NCBI RefSeq assembly: GCF_000478925.1
Contig: NZ_AP013072.1
Coordinates: forward strand, 1,342,501-1,406,500
Direction: 5' to 3'
Source: Streptococcus anginosus subsp. whileyi MAS624
GTDB lineage: Bacteria; Bacillota; Bacilli; Lactobacillales; Streptococcaceae
Length of the DNA: 64,000 nt
Shown: positions 20,263 to 29,356 of the stretch, in pieces
How positions within the stretch are numbered: the first letter of the stretch is position 1
How the letters are laid out: each line of letters opens with the position of its first letter
The notes under the pieces: model-generated
What the model saw: the letters and a program-made list of their open reading frames with translations, nothing else
Database searches by the model: none
What the model was told of the DNA's origin: nothing
Position numbers and translations under genes: made by a program

Positions 20263-20325
20263 CTATTTTATATCTTCCTTGACTAGCAGAGCAACACACT
20301 CAACGTGTGCTGACGTTATCTTCCT
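20263..20325 (-). pseudogene. 3' remnant of rlmD/rumA-type 23S rRNA uracil methyltransferase
   Basis: A short frame ending in TAG reads SAHVECVALLVKEDIK. This matches the C-terminal end of RlmD/RumA methyltransferases, where the HVE(C/T)V.LL block is the last conserved motif. No other part of the gene is present here. Integrative elements using serine recombinases are known to insert near the 3' end of this gene in streptococci and carry a replacement end, so this may mark an old element boundary. Confidence 0.5.
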
Positions 20326-20372
20326 ATACTATAAAACGAAATAACTGCACTCAGTACTTCCCAGATATACTT

Positions 20373-21509
20373 TTAAACGTTATTATGAAACCTAAAATCT
20401 CTTAATTTCTCATTCAAAAGCTCAGCCACTTGAATATCGTGAGTATTAATAATTTTAGTACGATTCGCAGTATCTCCACTCAATATAGGTTTACGAAAAA
20501 TATCCAAATTTTCGTATATTAGGTTTTTAATTATGAGTTTATCAAACTCTTCTTTCTCTTGCACTGATTCAAAAACAAGTATCAACTCAAGAAACCTTCT
20601 TTGAGCCGAACATGCCTCCTTGTTGTTTTCGTCAAGAAGAAATTTGTGAATTAGCCATTCTGGACTTCCATCTATAAAATAATTGTAAGAAACATCAATA
20701 TCTAAGTCCTTGTTGATAGGAAGAATTTCCCATCTAGGCGTTGAAGTCGTATATATGCCTGTGTCCATTACAATTAACTCATCTTCATAAAGAATTGTCT
20801 GATGGTATTTGAATTGATACGACATGAAATAGTGCTTACTGTTCATCATATTATGAGCGTAGTACACATCTCTACTTCTATCTTCAGAATCTTTATCCTC
20901 TACAAAAACAAATTCTGGAAATTGCTTATAATATCTACCAACAGAATTACTCTCCCATCCATCCTTGTCTTCTATATAATGGAGTAACCTATCAAACGGT
21001 GATAAATCAATCCCAAAACGCTTCCTCCATAGATATTCAACTTCTTGTTGACTCGCAACGCTATCAATTGGGGTATTAGTATCCTGCCTTCGTGTATATA
21101 TTGTCCCGGCTGGAATACATGTTTTACCATCTTTATACTTCTTTTCTAAATAGAAAGGTGTATTGTCGGAATGCTTTATGATTAAAACATCAATTTCTTT
21201 TGAATTAAGAGTTAGGGTTTCAATTGTTATAAACGGTACATTTCCACCAGCAAAACTAGCGTTCCTAAGCATATCTACAATCATGGCTTGAGTTTTTCTG
21301 CCTTCATCATTGCTGACTCCCTTTATTTCCCCATGATCTGATACTCCAAAAATTAAATAGGAACCATTCCTAGAAGGTATGTTAGAAAGGCATAGAATAT
21401 CATGGATAAATTTAGCCTTATTTTGATGGTATTTTTCTTTGAAATCCCAATACTCGCCTTCTCTTTTTAGACTAATCAGGTCCATAATAGCAGTCTTGGA
21501 AAAACTCAT
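20373..21509 (-). CDS. AlbA_2 (Schlafen-like) putative nucleic-acid/ATP-binding protein
   Basis: 378 residues. The N-terminal 150 residues match the AlbA_2/AAA_4 (Schlafen-core-like) domain: EYWDFKEKYH at 17-26, DILCLSNI, GSYLIFGVSDHGEIKGV, then VLIIKHSDNTPFYL and AGTIYTRRQDTNTPI. The C-terminal half (about 160-378) is acidic and not recognised. Proteins of this type occur as regulators or as nucleic-acid-acting parts of phage-defence systems; the role here is unknown. It lies in the AT-rich accessory island, downstream of the other minus-strand genes, with no partner that clearly identifies a known system. Confidence 0.7.
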   Translation of the reverse strand: MSFSKTAIMDLISLKREGEYWDFKEKYHQNKAKFIHDILCLSNIPSRNGSYLIFGVSDHGEIKGVSNDEGRKTQAMIVDMLRNASFAGGNVPFITIETLTLNSKEIDVLIIKHSDNTPFYLEKKYKDGKTCIPAGTIYTRRQDTNTPIDSVASQQEVEYLWRKRFGIDLSPFDRLLHYIEDKDGWESNSVGRYYKQFPEFVFVEDKDSEDRSRDVYYAHNMMNSKHYFMSYQFKYHQTILYEDELIVMDTGIYTTSTPRWEILPINKDLDIDVSYNYFIDGSPEWLIHKFLLDENNKEACSAQRRFLELILVFESVQEKEEFDKLIIKNLIYENLDIFRKPILSGDTANRTKIINTHDIQVAELLNEKLRDFRFHNNV

Positions 21510-21576
21510 GACTAATTGCTCCTTAGTTTTCTATAAAAGATATGTACATACACAATTTACAAGCTTACAAAATCAA

Positions 21577-21789
21577 CTACTCAGAAGGATTATTTGTCTC
21601 AAATCTCATTGACCCTCTGGTTTTTCTACCAGTATAGTAATTACCTTCCAGTCGATTGGGATTATCAATAATTACCGTGCCATAATCTATAGGACATTGT
21701 AATTCAGCGCTTGGATTATTTAAATAGGTATAAATTAACTTTGTCAATATTTCTACCCTTCCAAGCCATAAATTTATCAAAATCTTCAT
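21577..21789 (-). CDS. Small hypothetical protein, possibly a fragment
   Basis: 70 codons from ATG to TGA-type stop with no clear ribosome site. The C-terminal part (NPNRLEGNYYTGRKTRGSM) looks protein-like. The overlapping upstream frame reads LIPKFSNEDFDKFMAWKGRN before its own stop, also protein-like, so a frameshift may have split one short gene. The product is unknown; it lies between the AlbA_2 gene and the zinc-site gene. Confidence 0.3.
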   Translation of the reverse strand: MKILINLWLGRVEILTKLIYTYLNNPSAELQCPIDYGTVIIDNPNRLEGNYYTGRKTRGSMRFETNNPSE

Positions 21790-21810
21790 TTGAGAATTTT
21801 GGTATCAAAT

Positions 21811-22947
21811 CTAGTTTTTATTTATTAATTTGAAAGTTTGCAGTAATGTGTAAGAGTAGTTTCTAAATGATTCACTTGGTATAAGAAAAATGTTTAGTCT
21901 CGCAAATGCTAAAGACATATACACTTTAAGTAGCTTCTGATACTCATTGTTTTTTTGTAATTTTTTGTAAAGAGATTCAGTCATTATAATATTTTGAGAT
22001 GCATCTAACAAAAAAAATTCAATGATTTTTAAAAAGTCACTCTTATCGCTCTTACTATATTCTGCTTCTATATTCTCAATTACAATTTTCATTGAATCCT
22101 TTGACTCGTTTGGAATTAAAATACAGAAATATGCTGTCTTTAAACTCTTTTCAGGAATTATTGCATAGATAGACTGAAGGGGATTCTCACTCCTAGTAGG
22201 ATTGGCTGAGAAAAACATAGTTCCACTTGCAAAAAAGTTAGGAAGGAACCCTAAATCATAATACTTCAATTCAAAATATTGGCAAAAATCAGTATAATTT
22301 GGTGATTTCTTTTCAAGAAATATATTATCAAATCTATTTTTTAAAACATCAGAATTATGAAAACTTGCATTTTCGCTTATAATCTTGGACGAGAGTTCCT
22401 GTTCAAATAAATACCGACTTTCGTCTTCTTTTGATATTTTTTTAGAGTAATCTCTTTCAATATTTATTTTTCTATTGACGCTTGGATTGTGAACTTCAGA
22501 TTCCAATTGATAGTCATATATATAAGAACGATAGAGAAACAAACAAAGATAAGTCTCAAGGTCTGTGTTAAAACCTTTTACTTCGATTGCTTTAAATAGG
22601 TCAACATCATGTTTTTTACAGAATAAAGGTTGAACACCAGAATGTTTAATATAAGTATCCATTACCAAATCTGAGACACCTTTATCATAGATATTACCTA
22701 CAATATGTTTTATATTAGTTGCAAAGACCTTATTTCGATCGGCGATTCTTCTCAAAAAAGATTTTGGATAAGTATGAGATTCTATAGCTTTCTCACAACA
22801 ACCTGGATAATGACATAACGTTCCAGATTTATTTTCTTCATAGTAATCAGTTTCGTTAAGCTTTAGAAATATATTGCTTTTCTGCTTATCTTTGTTCTGA
22901 ATAAAATCATTCATAAACTTATCGACTGTTCTAAACTCAAAATTCAA
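21811..22947 (-). CDS. Unrecognised protein with Cys/His metal-binding motif
   Basis: 378 residues from the TTG at 22947, which has GGAGG eight bases upstream. A longer in-frame start at 22989 would run through the end of a decayed recombinase and is unlikely. Near residues 43-64 it reads LCHYPGCCEKAIESHTYPKS, and about 60 residues later LFCKKHD. C-x4-C...SH...CxxHD looks like a treble-clef or HNH-like zinc site. The rest is helical with no signal peptide. Similar Cys/His proteins occur among bacterial accessory genes without known function. An HNH-type nuclease is possible, but the catalytic residues cannot be assigned. Confidence 0.5.
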   Translation of the reverse strand: MNFEFRTVDKFMNDFIQNKDKQKSNIFLKLNETDYYEENKSGTLCHYPGCCEKAIESHTYPKSFLRRIADRNKVFATNIKHIVGNIYDKGVSDLVMDTYIKHSGVQPLFCKKHDVDLFKAIEVKGFNTDLETYLCLFLYRSYIYDYQLESEVHNPSVNRKINIERDYSKKISKEDESRYLFEQELSSKIISENASFHNSDVLKNRFDNIFLEKKSPNYTDFCQYFELKYYDLGFLPNFFASGTMFFSANPTRSENPLQSIYAIIPEKSLKTAYFCILIPNESKDSMKIVIENIEAEYSKSDKSDFLKIIEFFLLDASQNIIMTESLYKKLQKNNEYQKLLKVYMSLAFARLNIFLIPSESFRNYSYTLLQTFKLINKN

Positions 22948-22961
22948 AATGATACCTCCAT

Positions 22962-23366
22962 TTAAAATCCATTCATAAAGTTTACCCACTTTTCTAGCTT
23001 TCCCTTGTTTTCACGAAGAATCTCTACAGCTCTGAGGAAAGCTTACTGAAGCGTTTCCTTATCAATATGTCGATTAGCACAGCCTTGAACACTTTTCACC
23101 TTATACCGGTTGACACACTGCCAGACTAGCCGTCTCCCTCTGCTTGTGGTCCAGTTCTTTCAGCCAAACAGACCTCCACATTATTTACAAAAAACTTCAC
23201 AGGTGAATGGAGTATGTTCGCATTGGATAATGTAAAAATTGATGTGATTGTCCTGCCGAAACTGATTTCTCCATTCTATCTCAAGCTGAGCTAACTCACA
23301 CGATTCCTTTTCAATGATGGCTTCATTGTGGCCTTCGATGTAATATTGATTGATCCATTTCGGATT
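22962..23366 (-). pseudogene. Decayed large serine recombinase (C-terminal part)
   Basis: One reading frame with three in-frame stops gives a continuous match to the zinc-ribbon and C-terminal region of large serine recombinases. It reads NPKWINQYYIEGHNEAII, then CEHTPFTCEVFCK, stop, CGGLFG, stop, KNWTTSRGRR.VWQC, then GCANRHIDKETLQ, stop, AFLRAVEIL. The catalytic resolvase N-terminus is gone. It is probably the integrase of a vanished conjugative or mobilisable element, consistent with the rlmD 3' remnant nearby. Confidence 0.75.
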
Positions 23367-23403
23367 CTATTTTAAGCTTGAGGTTTCATTTTTTCTAGGA
23401 AAC

Positions 23404-23718
23404 TCATACACTCAATACGTTCCGACAATATACAGTTATATTATGCCATGGCGTTTTAAAAATCCTAAACTTTCCTATCGTATCATTAATAGTTTTTTGA
23501 ACATAATCAGAAATCTTATTAAAACATTTCATAGCTAATGGATAACGTTCCAAAACTTACTCGAAAATACCTAAAACACCGTCATCAAAGTAGCTATTTG
23601 TAACTACTCGTTGAATGAAAAATTCTGGATGTATTAAAATCGAGAACAGCTCAGGGACGTGGTAACCATCAGTTATATTGACAACACAATCTATAATTTG
23701 CTTTCCATGTCTTGAATT
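23404..23718 (-). pseudogene. Broken reading frame of unknown origin
   Basis: A protein-like frame reads GKQIIDCVVNITDGYHVPEL and LFSILIHPEFFIQRVV, meets an in-frame TAA, then continues as LERYPLAMKCFNKISDYV to a TGA. It overlaps the 3' end of the DUF349 gene in another frame. I do not recognise the family. The internal stop and lack of a start mark it as a decayed gene. Confidence 0.35.
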
Positions 23719-25071
23719 GCTATTTCAAGTTCTCGAATCTTGGTTTTTTTTCATCTATCCACTGGTACATATTATTGATGTACTCTTGATTTCTCATGCT
23801 ACTCATTTTATATTGAAGATCACTGATTTGCCGTTCAAGATTTGAAATCTGTTCTCTTTTGCGGTTGATAGCATCAAACAATTTTCTTCGCCATTCCTGT
23901 TGGTTTCGCTCATTATACGAGCGTTTGCCGGACCAAAAGCTATCTTTAGCACTTTGGAATAAATTCCAAAGCTGGTGCTCATTTATCTTTCCAGCGGAGC
24001 CTATGTTTCTCCATTCACGATCAAGTTCTTTCATGCGCTCCGTAGTCTGCACAGAATAGTCACTTCTGCTGGCAATATTAGCAGCCTCTTGTACAATCTG
24101 GCCTTTTCGGCTAGCATTTTCTTGGAAGAGTCTGTCCCGTTCCTCATAATAAATACGTCTACGATTAAAGAAATCCTGTCGAATTCCATTAAATTCATTC
24201 CAAAGACTATCATTATATTCCTTGTCAACACTTCCAACCTCTTTCCACCTATCCATTAATTCATGGAGTTTATCCCCAGTTCGTTTCCAATCTGTTGAAA
24301 ACTGAGAAACGCTCCTTGCTTCTGAAATCAGTGCTTGTTTCATTTGTCTGTTTTTGACACGTTGTTTATTTAAATCACTGAAGTATTTTGAACGACGATC
24401 ATAAAATGTTTGTTGAGCAGAATTAAACTCGATCCATAGAATTTCATCATCTTTTCCAGCAGAACCTATGCCTTTCCATCTATCAAAAAGTTTCTTAAAC
24501 CGTTGACCAGTGGATTTCCAATCGGTTGATGCTGATAAAATTTGAGCTTCCGAAATTATACTCTGCTTGATAACTTTGTTTTTTGAACGATTATTCTCTC
24601 GTCGTTCATAGAACCTTTTTTAGCGGCCTGAAAATCTTCCCATAGTTGTTTTTCTTTTGGCGTTCCCCAATTGTAAACCTTTTTCCATTCATTAGATAAC
24701 TGCTTAAATTTAGGTGCAGCAGTTTTCCATTCACTTGACAATGATAAACTCTTAGCCTGCGAACAGATTTTTTCTTTTGCTATTATATCAGATTCCAAAT
24801 CAGAGAGGGCATTGCTTCTTCGACCACGACCATATTCTTGCTGACCACCTTCATGAATAGGATGTCTCCATGATAACATCTGGTATATTCCATCTATTTC
24901 TATTGCAAGCCAATGACCGTGTCCATCAGAATTACTTTCTGGAGACGTGGGTCTTCCCCTGTTGTCACGAGCACCGTATAAAACTTCTATTAGTTTTGCA
25001 CCAGATGAATGAGTTCTTTCTCTAACTTTGGCATATTTATCTCCAAAATTCGGAATACTAGTCCACCCCAT
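23691..25071 (-). pseudogene. DUF349-repeat coiled-coil protein, disrupted by two frameshifts
   Basis: Read as one gene from ATG 25071 (preceded by AAGGAG), it would give about 460 residues. The N-terminal 95 residues (MGWTSIPNFGDKYAKVRERT...) are unrecognised. At least four DUF349-like repeats of about 75 residues follow, each with W-x-x-G/D...L...W...G...LW..F..A...F..R. A terminal coiled coil ends KIRELEIAIQDMESKL. The frame breaks at two homopolymers, 24616-24621 (A6) and 23744-23751 (A8); adding one A at each restores the whole protein. It may be a true pseudogene, a slippage-controlled gene, or a sequencing error. Confidence 0.65.
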
Positions 25072-25298
25072 AATATCACTCCTTAAATTTATCAAAATAC
25101 AGTGATTCCAGCCCCTGTTTACCCCTTTGAGCCGTTGCTCTAAAAAAAACATTCTAGTATCGGCATAATAATCCTCTTTCTACCTAAACATTATCTAATT
25201 ACTTAATCTCTGTAAGGAATACTTAAAATCTATTTTAGTTGTGACAAACCTTATTAAATCAAGGTTTATAAGCTATTGATTTGGATAAAACTGTCAGA

Positions 25299-25317
25299 GG
25301 TTGCCAAAAAGGTTGCC
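25299..25317. repeat. Direct GGTTGCC repeats beside the integrase gene
   Basis: GGTTGCC occurs at 25299-25305 and 25311-25317, twelve bases apart, just past the integrase stop. The position fits integrase arm sites or the left attachment region. No matching copy was found at the other end, so the exact att core is undefined. Confidence 0.35.
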
Positions 25318-25324
25318 ATGAATT

Positions 25325-26590
25325 TCATGAGGTTAGCTCCGCAATTTTATTTAAATAAATATCTACCGCTTGTGTTTGATTTTTAGGGGCAAGCTCGGCA
25401 TATATGTCCATAGTAGTCTTGATAGACTTATGTCCCATACGAACCTGTAACTCTTTCCAATTCATACCAGCATTTAACATCATAGAAGCGTGTGTATGAC
25501 GGAATAAGTGAAAACCATAGTCAGGTAGACCAACTTCCTGTAATCGTCTTTTGAGTGTCGCACGTTCATTCCTATCGCACATATAGTTTCCGTAAATAGT
25601 TGGGAAAATCAACTTACTTTTTGAAAGACCGTTCTTCTTGAAATAAAGATTCATTTCATCATGGAAGTTTTGAAGTTGCTCAATAATTTGGTACGGAACA
25701 GCTATTTTTCTATTGCCCGAATCAGATTTAGGAGTATTTTTACAAACAACCTTTCCTTTTAATCCTAACTTAGGTTTCGCATTTTTCCAAACAAGAGTTT
25801 TAGTGACTAATATTTCAGAACTTTCAAAATCAAGGTCATAGATAGTCAAAGCTAATAGCTCATTGATTCTCATTCCTGAAGCAAGTAGACTGTCGCAGAT
25901 AACTTTAAATCGCCGATTAGCCCTAGTATTAGGTAAAGTATCAACGAAATTTAGCCAGATAGTTAAATCTTCATCATGAAGAACCATAATGCGTTTTTGA
26001 TTGCTTTTAGGTTTTGGGGGAATTTTGATAGATTGAGCAGGATTATGCTTTAATTCAAAGTGTGTTATTCCAAAATCAAAAATATCACTTAATTTATGGG
26101 CAATAGCTCCAAAATCTTTAGCACAGCCTTTTTCAGCTCTTTTTATTCCAGAATCTACAGATTCTTTTGATTTTGTTGCAAGCTCATTAACCCAGTTTTG
26201 AATATCAGACGAAGTAACTTTATCAGGCTGATATTGCCCAAATTGGGGGAGGATATAGGTATCTAGATAGTTCCTCACTCGGTTTAGAGTGTTATCTGAG
26301 CTGACCCAAGTCTCGTAGTTGGAGAACCACAGTTCAGCTAAATCTGACAAGGTAGCAATGCTAAAAGTTTCTTTCCTTGTTGAACCACTTTCTTCAAAAT
26401 CAATTTTAGCTTGAATAATTTTACGGTCTAAGGAGCGTAGGGTTTTAGCTGTTACGGTTGTTTTTACAGGTTTTCCAGTCTTTATATCTAAGCCTAGATA
26501 GATGCTCTTTGCTGAATAACTAATCTCGCCATTGTCCTTTACTTTCTTGAGGACGGTTTTTCCTTTATGGATAATTTTTTCTATATTCAT
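25325..26590 (-). CDS. int: Tyrosine recombinase (integrase)
   Basis: 421 residues from ATG 26590 (a TTG five codons earlier is also possible). The N-terminal AP2-like arm-binding domain (YSAKSIYLGLDIKTGKP) is followed by a core-binding SAM-like domain (LAELWFSNYE, about 75-165). The catalytic domain shows Arg in ASGMRINELL, HLFRHTHASMML (HxxR) and the nucleophile Tyr in TTMDIYAEL. It is full length and of the Tn916/phage type used by streptococcal ICEs and IMEs. It lies at the left end of the mobilisable element with xis directly upstream. Confidence 0.93.
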   Translation of the reverse strand: MNIEKIIHKGKTVLKKVKDNGEISYSAKSIYLGLDIKTGKPVKTTVTAKTLRSLDRKIIQAKIDFEESGSTRKETFSIATLSDLAELWFSNYETWVSSDNTLNRVRNYLDTYILPQFGQYQPDKVTSSDIQNWVNELATKSKESVDSGIKRAEKGCAKDFGAIAHKLSDIFDFGITHFELKHNPAQSIKIPPKPKSNQKRIMVLHDEDLTIWLNFVDTLPNTRANRRFKVICDSLLASGMRINELLALTIYDLDFESSEILVTKTLVWKNAKPKLGLKGKVVCKNTPKSDSGNRKIAVPYQIIEQLQNFHDEMNLYFKKNGLSKSKLIFPTIYGNYMCDRNERATLKRRLQEVGLPDYGFHLFRHTHASMMLNAGMNWKELQVRMGHKSIKTTMDIYAELAPKNQTQAVDIYLNKIAELTS

Positions 26591-26686
26591 TGCTGCTCTC
26601 TTCAATCAATCGAAGAATTGAAAAAAGCTAAAATAGATAGTATCTCACTTTCTTTTTTGATACTCCTATTTTAGCACATTTCACTT

Positions 26687-26950
26687 CTAGTTGTGGCTTA
26701 AAAACTCTAAAACAGTATCAATATGATAGTAAACGGTTCTAGTACCCTCAATAGGTGGTTCTAAACGTTTAAGACCTCTATTTTCCCATGACTTCAATGT
26801 ATTTGGAGATATACTCAGTAAATCTAATAACTCTTTTTGAGTATAAATAATACCAGTTCTATTCTTTTCACTATTTAAATGTTTTAGTAGGTCAATAACA
26901 GTAAGAAGCATGAGTTCAATTTGCTTTAAATCAAAATTATTGCTAGACAT
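26687..26950 (-). CDS. xis: Excisionase-like MerR/HTH DNA-binding protein
   Basis: 87 residues. The C-terminal two thirds form a winged-helix MerR-like domain: YTQKELLDLLSISPNTLKSW followed by ENRGLKRLEPP and a recognition-like wing. This is typical of excisionases and element-encoded directionality factors. It lies between the Rep/relaxase gene and the integrase, the usual place for xis in MOBT elements. Confidence 0.75.
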   Translation of the reverse strand: MSSNNFDLKQIELMLLTVIDLLKHLNSEKNRTGIIYTQKELLDLLSISPNTLKSWENRGLKRLEPPIEGTRTVYYHIDTVLEFLSHN

Positions 26951-27028
26951 ACTATTCTCACTTTCTTTGGTAAATATAATTGAAATATGAGATAATAGCA
27001 GTAGGGGTAAGCTACTGCTTATCTCTCG

Positions 27029-28278
27029 CTAATCCGCAACATCACTTTTAGGCTTCTTGGCGGAATCTTTAGGAGTGATGTTGTTTTTTTGGTAAAAAAT
27101 TTGAAAGGCATCTTCAAGAAAATCTTCAAAATTAAATTTCTCAAGTTCCCTACTAAATTTATTTAACCATAACCCTACGTCTGGGTTGGGGGTGTAGTTG
27201 GTCTCATACTCTTGAATGAGCCTGATGATGAAGTGATTGCGGGCTTGAGTGCCCCAGACTTTTTCAATTTTCGTTAGAAGAGGAAAGAGTCCACTACCCT
27301 TCATTAAATATGAAATGGTTGATAAAAGGTCATTGTTACGAGAGTTTAAAGATTCAAGATCTGGGAAGATGCCAGCCCCTTTAAGTAAATCACTAGTGAA
27401 TTGCAACGGTTGACCAGTCTCTGCATCATGGAAACAATATTTATCAATCATTTTGTTGACAATGAGTTTACTCAAATCTTGAGGGTTATCAATATCAAGA
27501 AGTAAGGTTAGTATTTGATTGCTATAAGTTCCTTTGTAAGAAGCTTCCATACGTACCCAAGAATTGCAATACTTAGTTAAGTGCATATAGCGACCTTGAT
27601 TGTCTAATTGTTCCTGATACTTGTTATAGATACGCAGCAGAGCATTTACATTCTTTTTTTGCTACCGATATACATCGTTTGCGCTTGACCATTTACTTCT
27701 TGAGCGCTGATGTTAGAAATATTTTTACGTCCCTTATGATTAGTAATGATATATCGCTTGTTTTTCAGCCCTTGATACAGGTCATTGACAGACATTGAAT
27801 AATTAAAGTAATCAACAGCAAGGTCAATACGAGAAAGGCGCAAATCATAATAGTCAGTATATAGCAATTGTGCTATATTGTGGATGTCAACTGCTTCACT
27901 ATAATAGTCTTGATAGGAGGCTTTATAGTGAGACAAAGCCGATGCAGAAAATTTCAGGATAATGCCCATCGTGAAATCCATCTCATGCCATGCAATGGCA
28001 AAATAATAGGGCAAATGTTGAAAGGTAAAGCCATTTGTATAGCCTGCTGGCGGGGTTTCCAGTGGAACATAATTTCCAAAGAGAACTGGGAGGGATAGCT
28101 TTTCTGCTACTGTTTCAGACAGCGATAAAGCAAATTGATACCAATTATCTGGGTATTCTCCCACAGTATCTTCTGTCGGTTTGATGACAAATGTAGCTTC
28201 ATCGACACTGGTCATAATGACTGGGTTACGGTCGTTATCTTTTTGAAGATATTTTTCAATTTCATTTCTACAAATCAT
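27029..28278 (-). pseudogene. Rep_trans/MOBT replication initiator-relaxase, frameshifted
   Basis: Two frames that join as one protein of about 404 residues. The first (27646-28278) covers the Rep_trans core with DYYDLRLSRIDLAVDYFNYS and ends at TMYIGSKK. The second continues NVNALLRIYNKYQEQLDNQ, then the WVRMEASYKG segment. The break is at an A7 run (27654-27660); one more A restores the frame. The family (Tn916 Orf20, ICEBs1 NicK) nicks oriT and starts rolling-circle replication. Position downstream of the coupling protein with oriT between them fits. If the shift is real, the element cannot mobilise itself. Confidence 0.8.
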
Positions 28279-28518
28279 TTTATCTTCTTTCTATCCGCCT
28301 AAAGAGTGAAAGTTAACTGGGCGGTAAATATTGTTTTGGTTAACTATTTATTGTAATGTAGCAAAATTCCTATGCTTTTATTATTCCACAGTTTTAGGAG
28401 GTAGTCACCCTAAATAAAATGTTGTAGAATAACGTTGATATAACAACTCTTTAAGGCAATAGAGTATAGTTTCCCTAAAGTGGAATTTGCAAAGCTTTAA
28501 AAAACAAGGTCAAATGGA

Positions 28519-28543
28519 ACGGGGGTCTTTACATGTCCCCCGT
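28519..28543. other. Candidate oriT of the first mobile module
   Basis: ACGGGGG (28519-28525) and CCCCCGT (28537-28543) are perfect inverted arms around an 11-base loop, between the FtsK-like gene and the relaxase gene. MOBT origins of Tn916 and ICEBs1 have a G/C-run hairpin of the same design in the same place. A second small hairpin (CCAGC/GCTGG) follows at 28551-28564. Confidence 0.6.
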
Positions 28544-28596
28544 ATAACAGCCAGCTAAAGCTGGCGAGACAGTAAGCCAGCGTTTCCGCCGCAAGG

Positions 28597-29343
28597 CTAC
28601 CCCTCGGCAACTGTCTCATCAGAATAGAAATAGCGGTCTGAACGATTAACAGCTTCTCGAATCAGGTTTTCTAAAGGAAGCATGTTATAACTTGGTACAA
28701 TGATGTGACGACTATCTTGCCCATCTACCTTCATGTATCCTACACCTCGAGGGTTGTTTCTCACAATATTTTCTTTTTCATCTGAGAAGAGCATTGAGAC
28801 AGTTTCCTTCGAGAGTTTGCCTAGTGCAATCACTGTACCTATCGAATCCCTTGATAGACCAAGTGAACTTTTATGAGCATCTTGCTGCGAAATAATTACA
28901 TAGATTCTAAAGGAACGTCCTAGCTGAATTAAGCGAGTATAGTCTTTAATTGCCTGCTCACGCTCCTTTTTGTCAAGGCTATTTTGCCACGCATTAAACT
29001 CATCAAAACAGATAACAACAAATTCTCGTGATTTATCAATTCCTTTTTGACGATTTTCTAAAATGTTCAAGCCAATTTTTAATATGTCTGATACAGAATC
29101 AAAACGCTTAAAAGTTTTGCAGTCATTTAAAAAGGCAAAGTCAGAATCAGCCTTATAGTCCGCAATAAGGAATGGGGATTTTGGGTAACTATGAGCAAAA
29201 CGAGCTAAGAAAATTTTTGTCGCATAAGTTTTTCCAGAACCACTGGAACCTACCAATAGAGCATGGGGCACACGCTCCACGGGTATATCCCAAAAGAATG
29301 GAGCCCCGTAGTCATATAGGCTTGCATCAAGAAAACATTTCAT
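28597..29343 (-). CDS. FtsK/TcpA-like coupling ATPase
   Basis: 248 residues from ATG 29343 (ribosome site AGAAAGG); the open frame continues upstream but without a start signal. It has Walker A GSSGSGKT (32-39), Walker B VVICFDEFNAW and sensor-like VIISQQDAHKS. There are no membrane segments in the chain. It matches the short FtsK/HerA-type coupling proteins of streptococcal MOBT mobilisable elements, which deliver the nicked strand to a conjugation channel. A membrane anchor may be supplied by the next gene upstream, 13 bases away. Confidence 0.82.
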   Translation of the reverse strand: MKCFLDASLYDYGAPFFWDIPVERVPHALLVGSSGSGKTYATKIFLARFAHSYPKSPFLIADYKADSDFAFLNDCKTFKRFDSVSDILKIGLNILENRQKGIDKSREFVVICFDEFNAWQNSLDKKEREQAIKDYTRLIQLGRSFRIYVIISQQDAHKSSLGLSRDSIGTVIALGKLSKETVSMLFSDEKENIVRNNPRGVGYMKVDGQDSRHIIVPSYNMLPLENLIREAVNRSDRYFYSDETVAEG

Positions 29344-29356
29344 GTATAGTGCCTTT

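Noticed and set aside
22948..22989. 14-codon upstream extension of the zinc-site protein
   Set aside because: This stretch encodes the end of the decayed recombinase in another frame; GGAGG supports the TTG at 22947.
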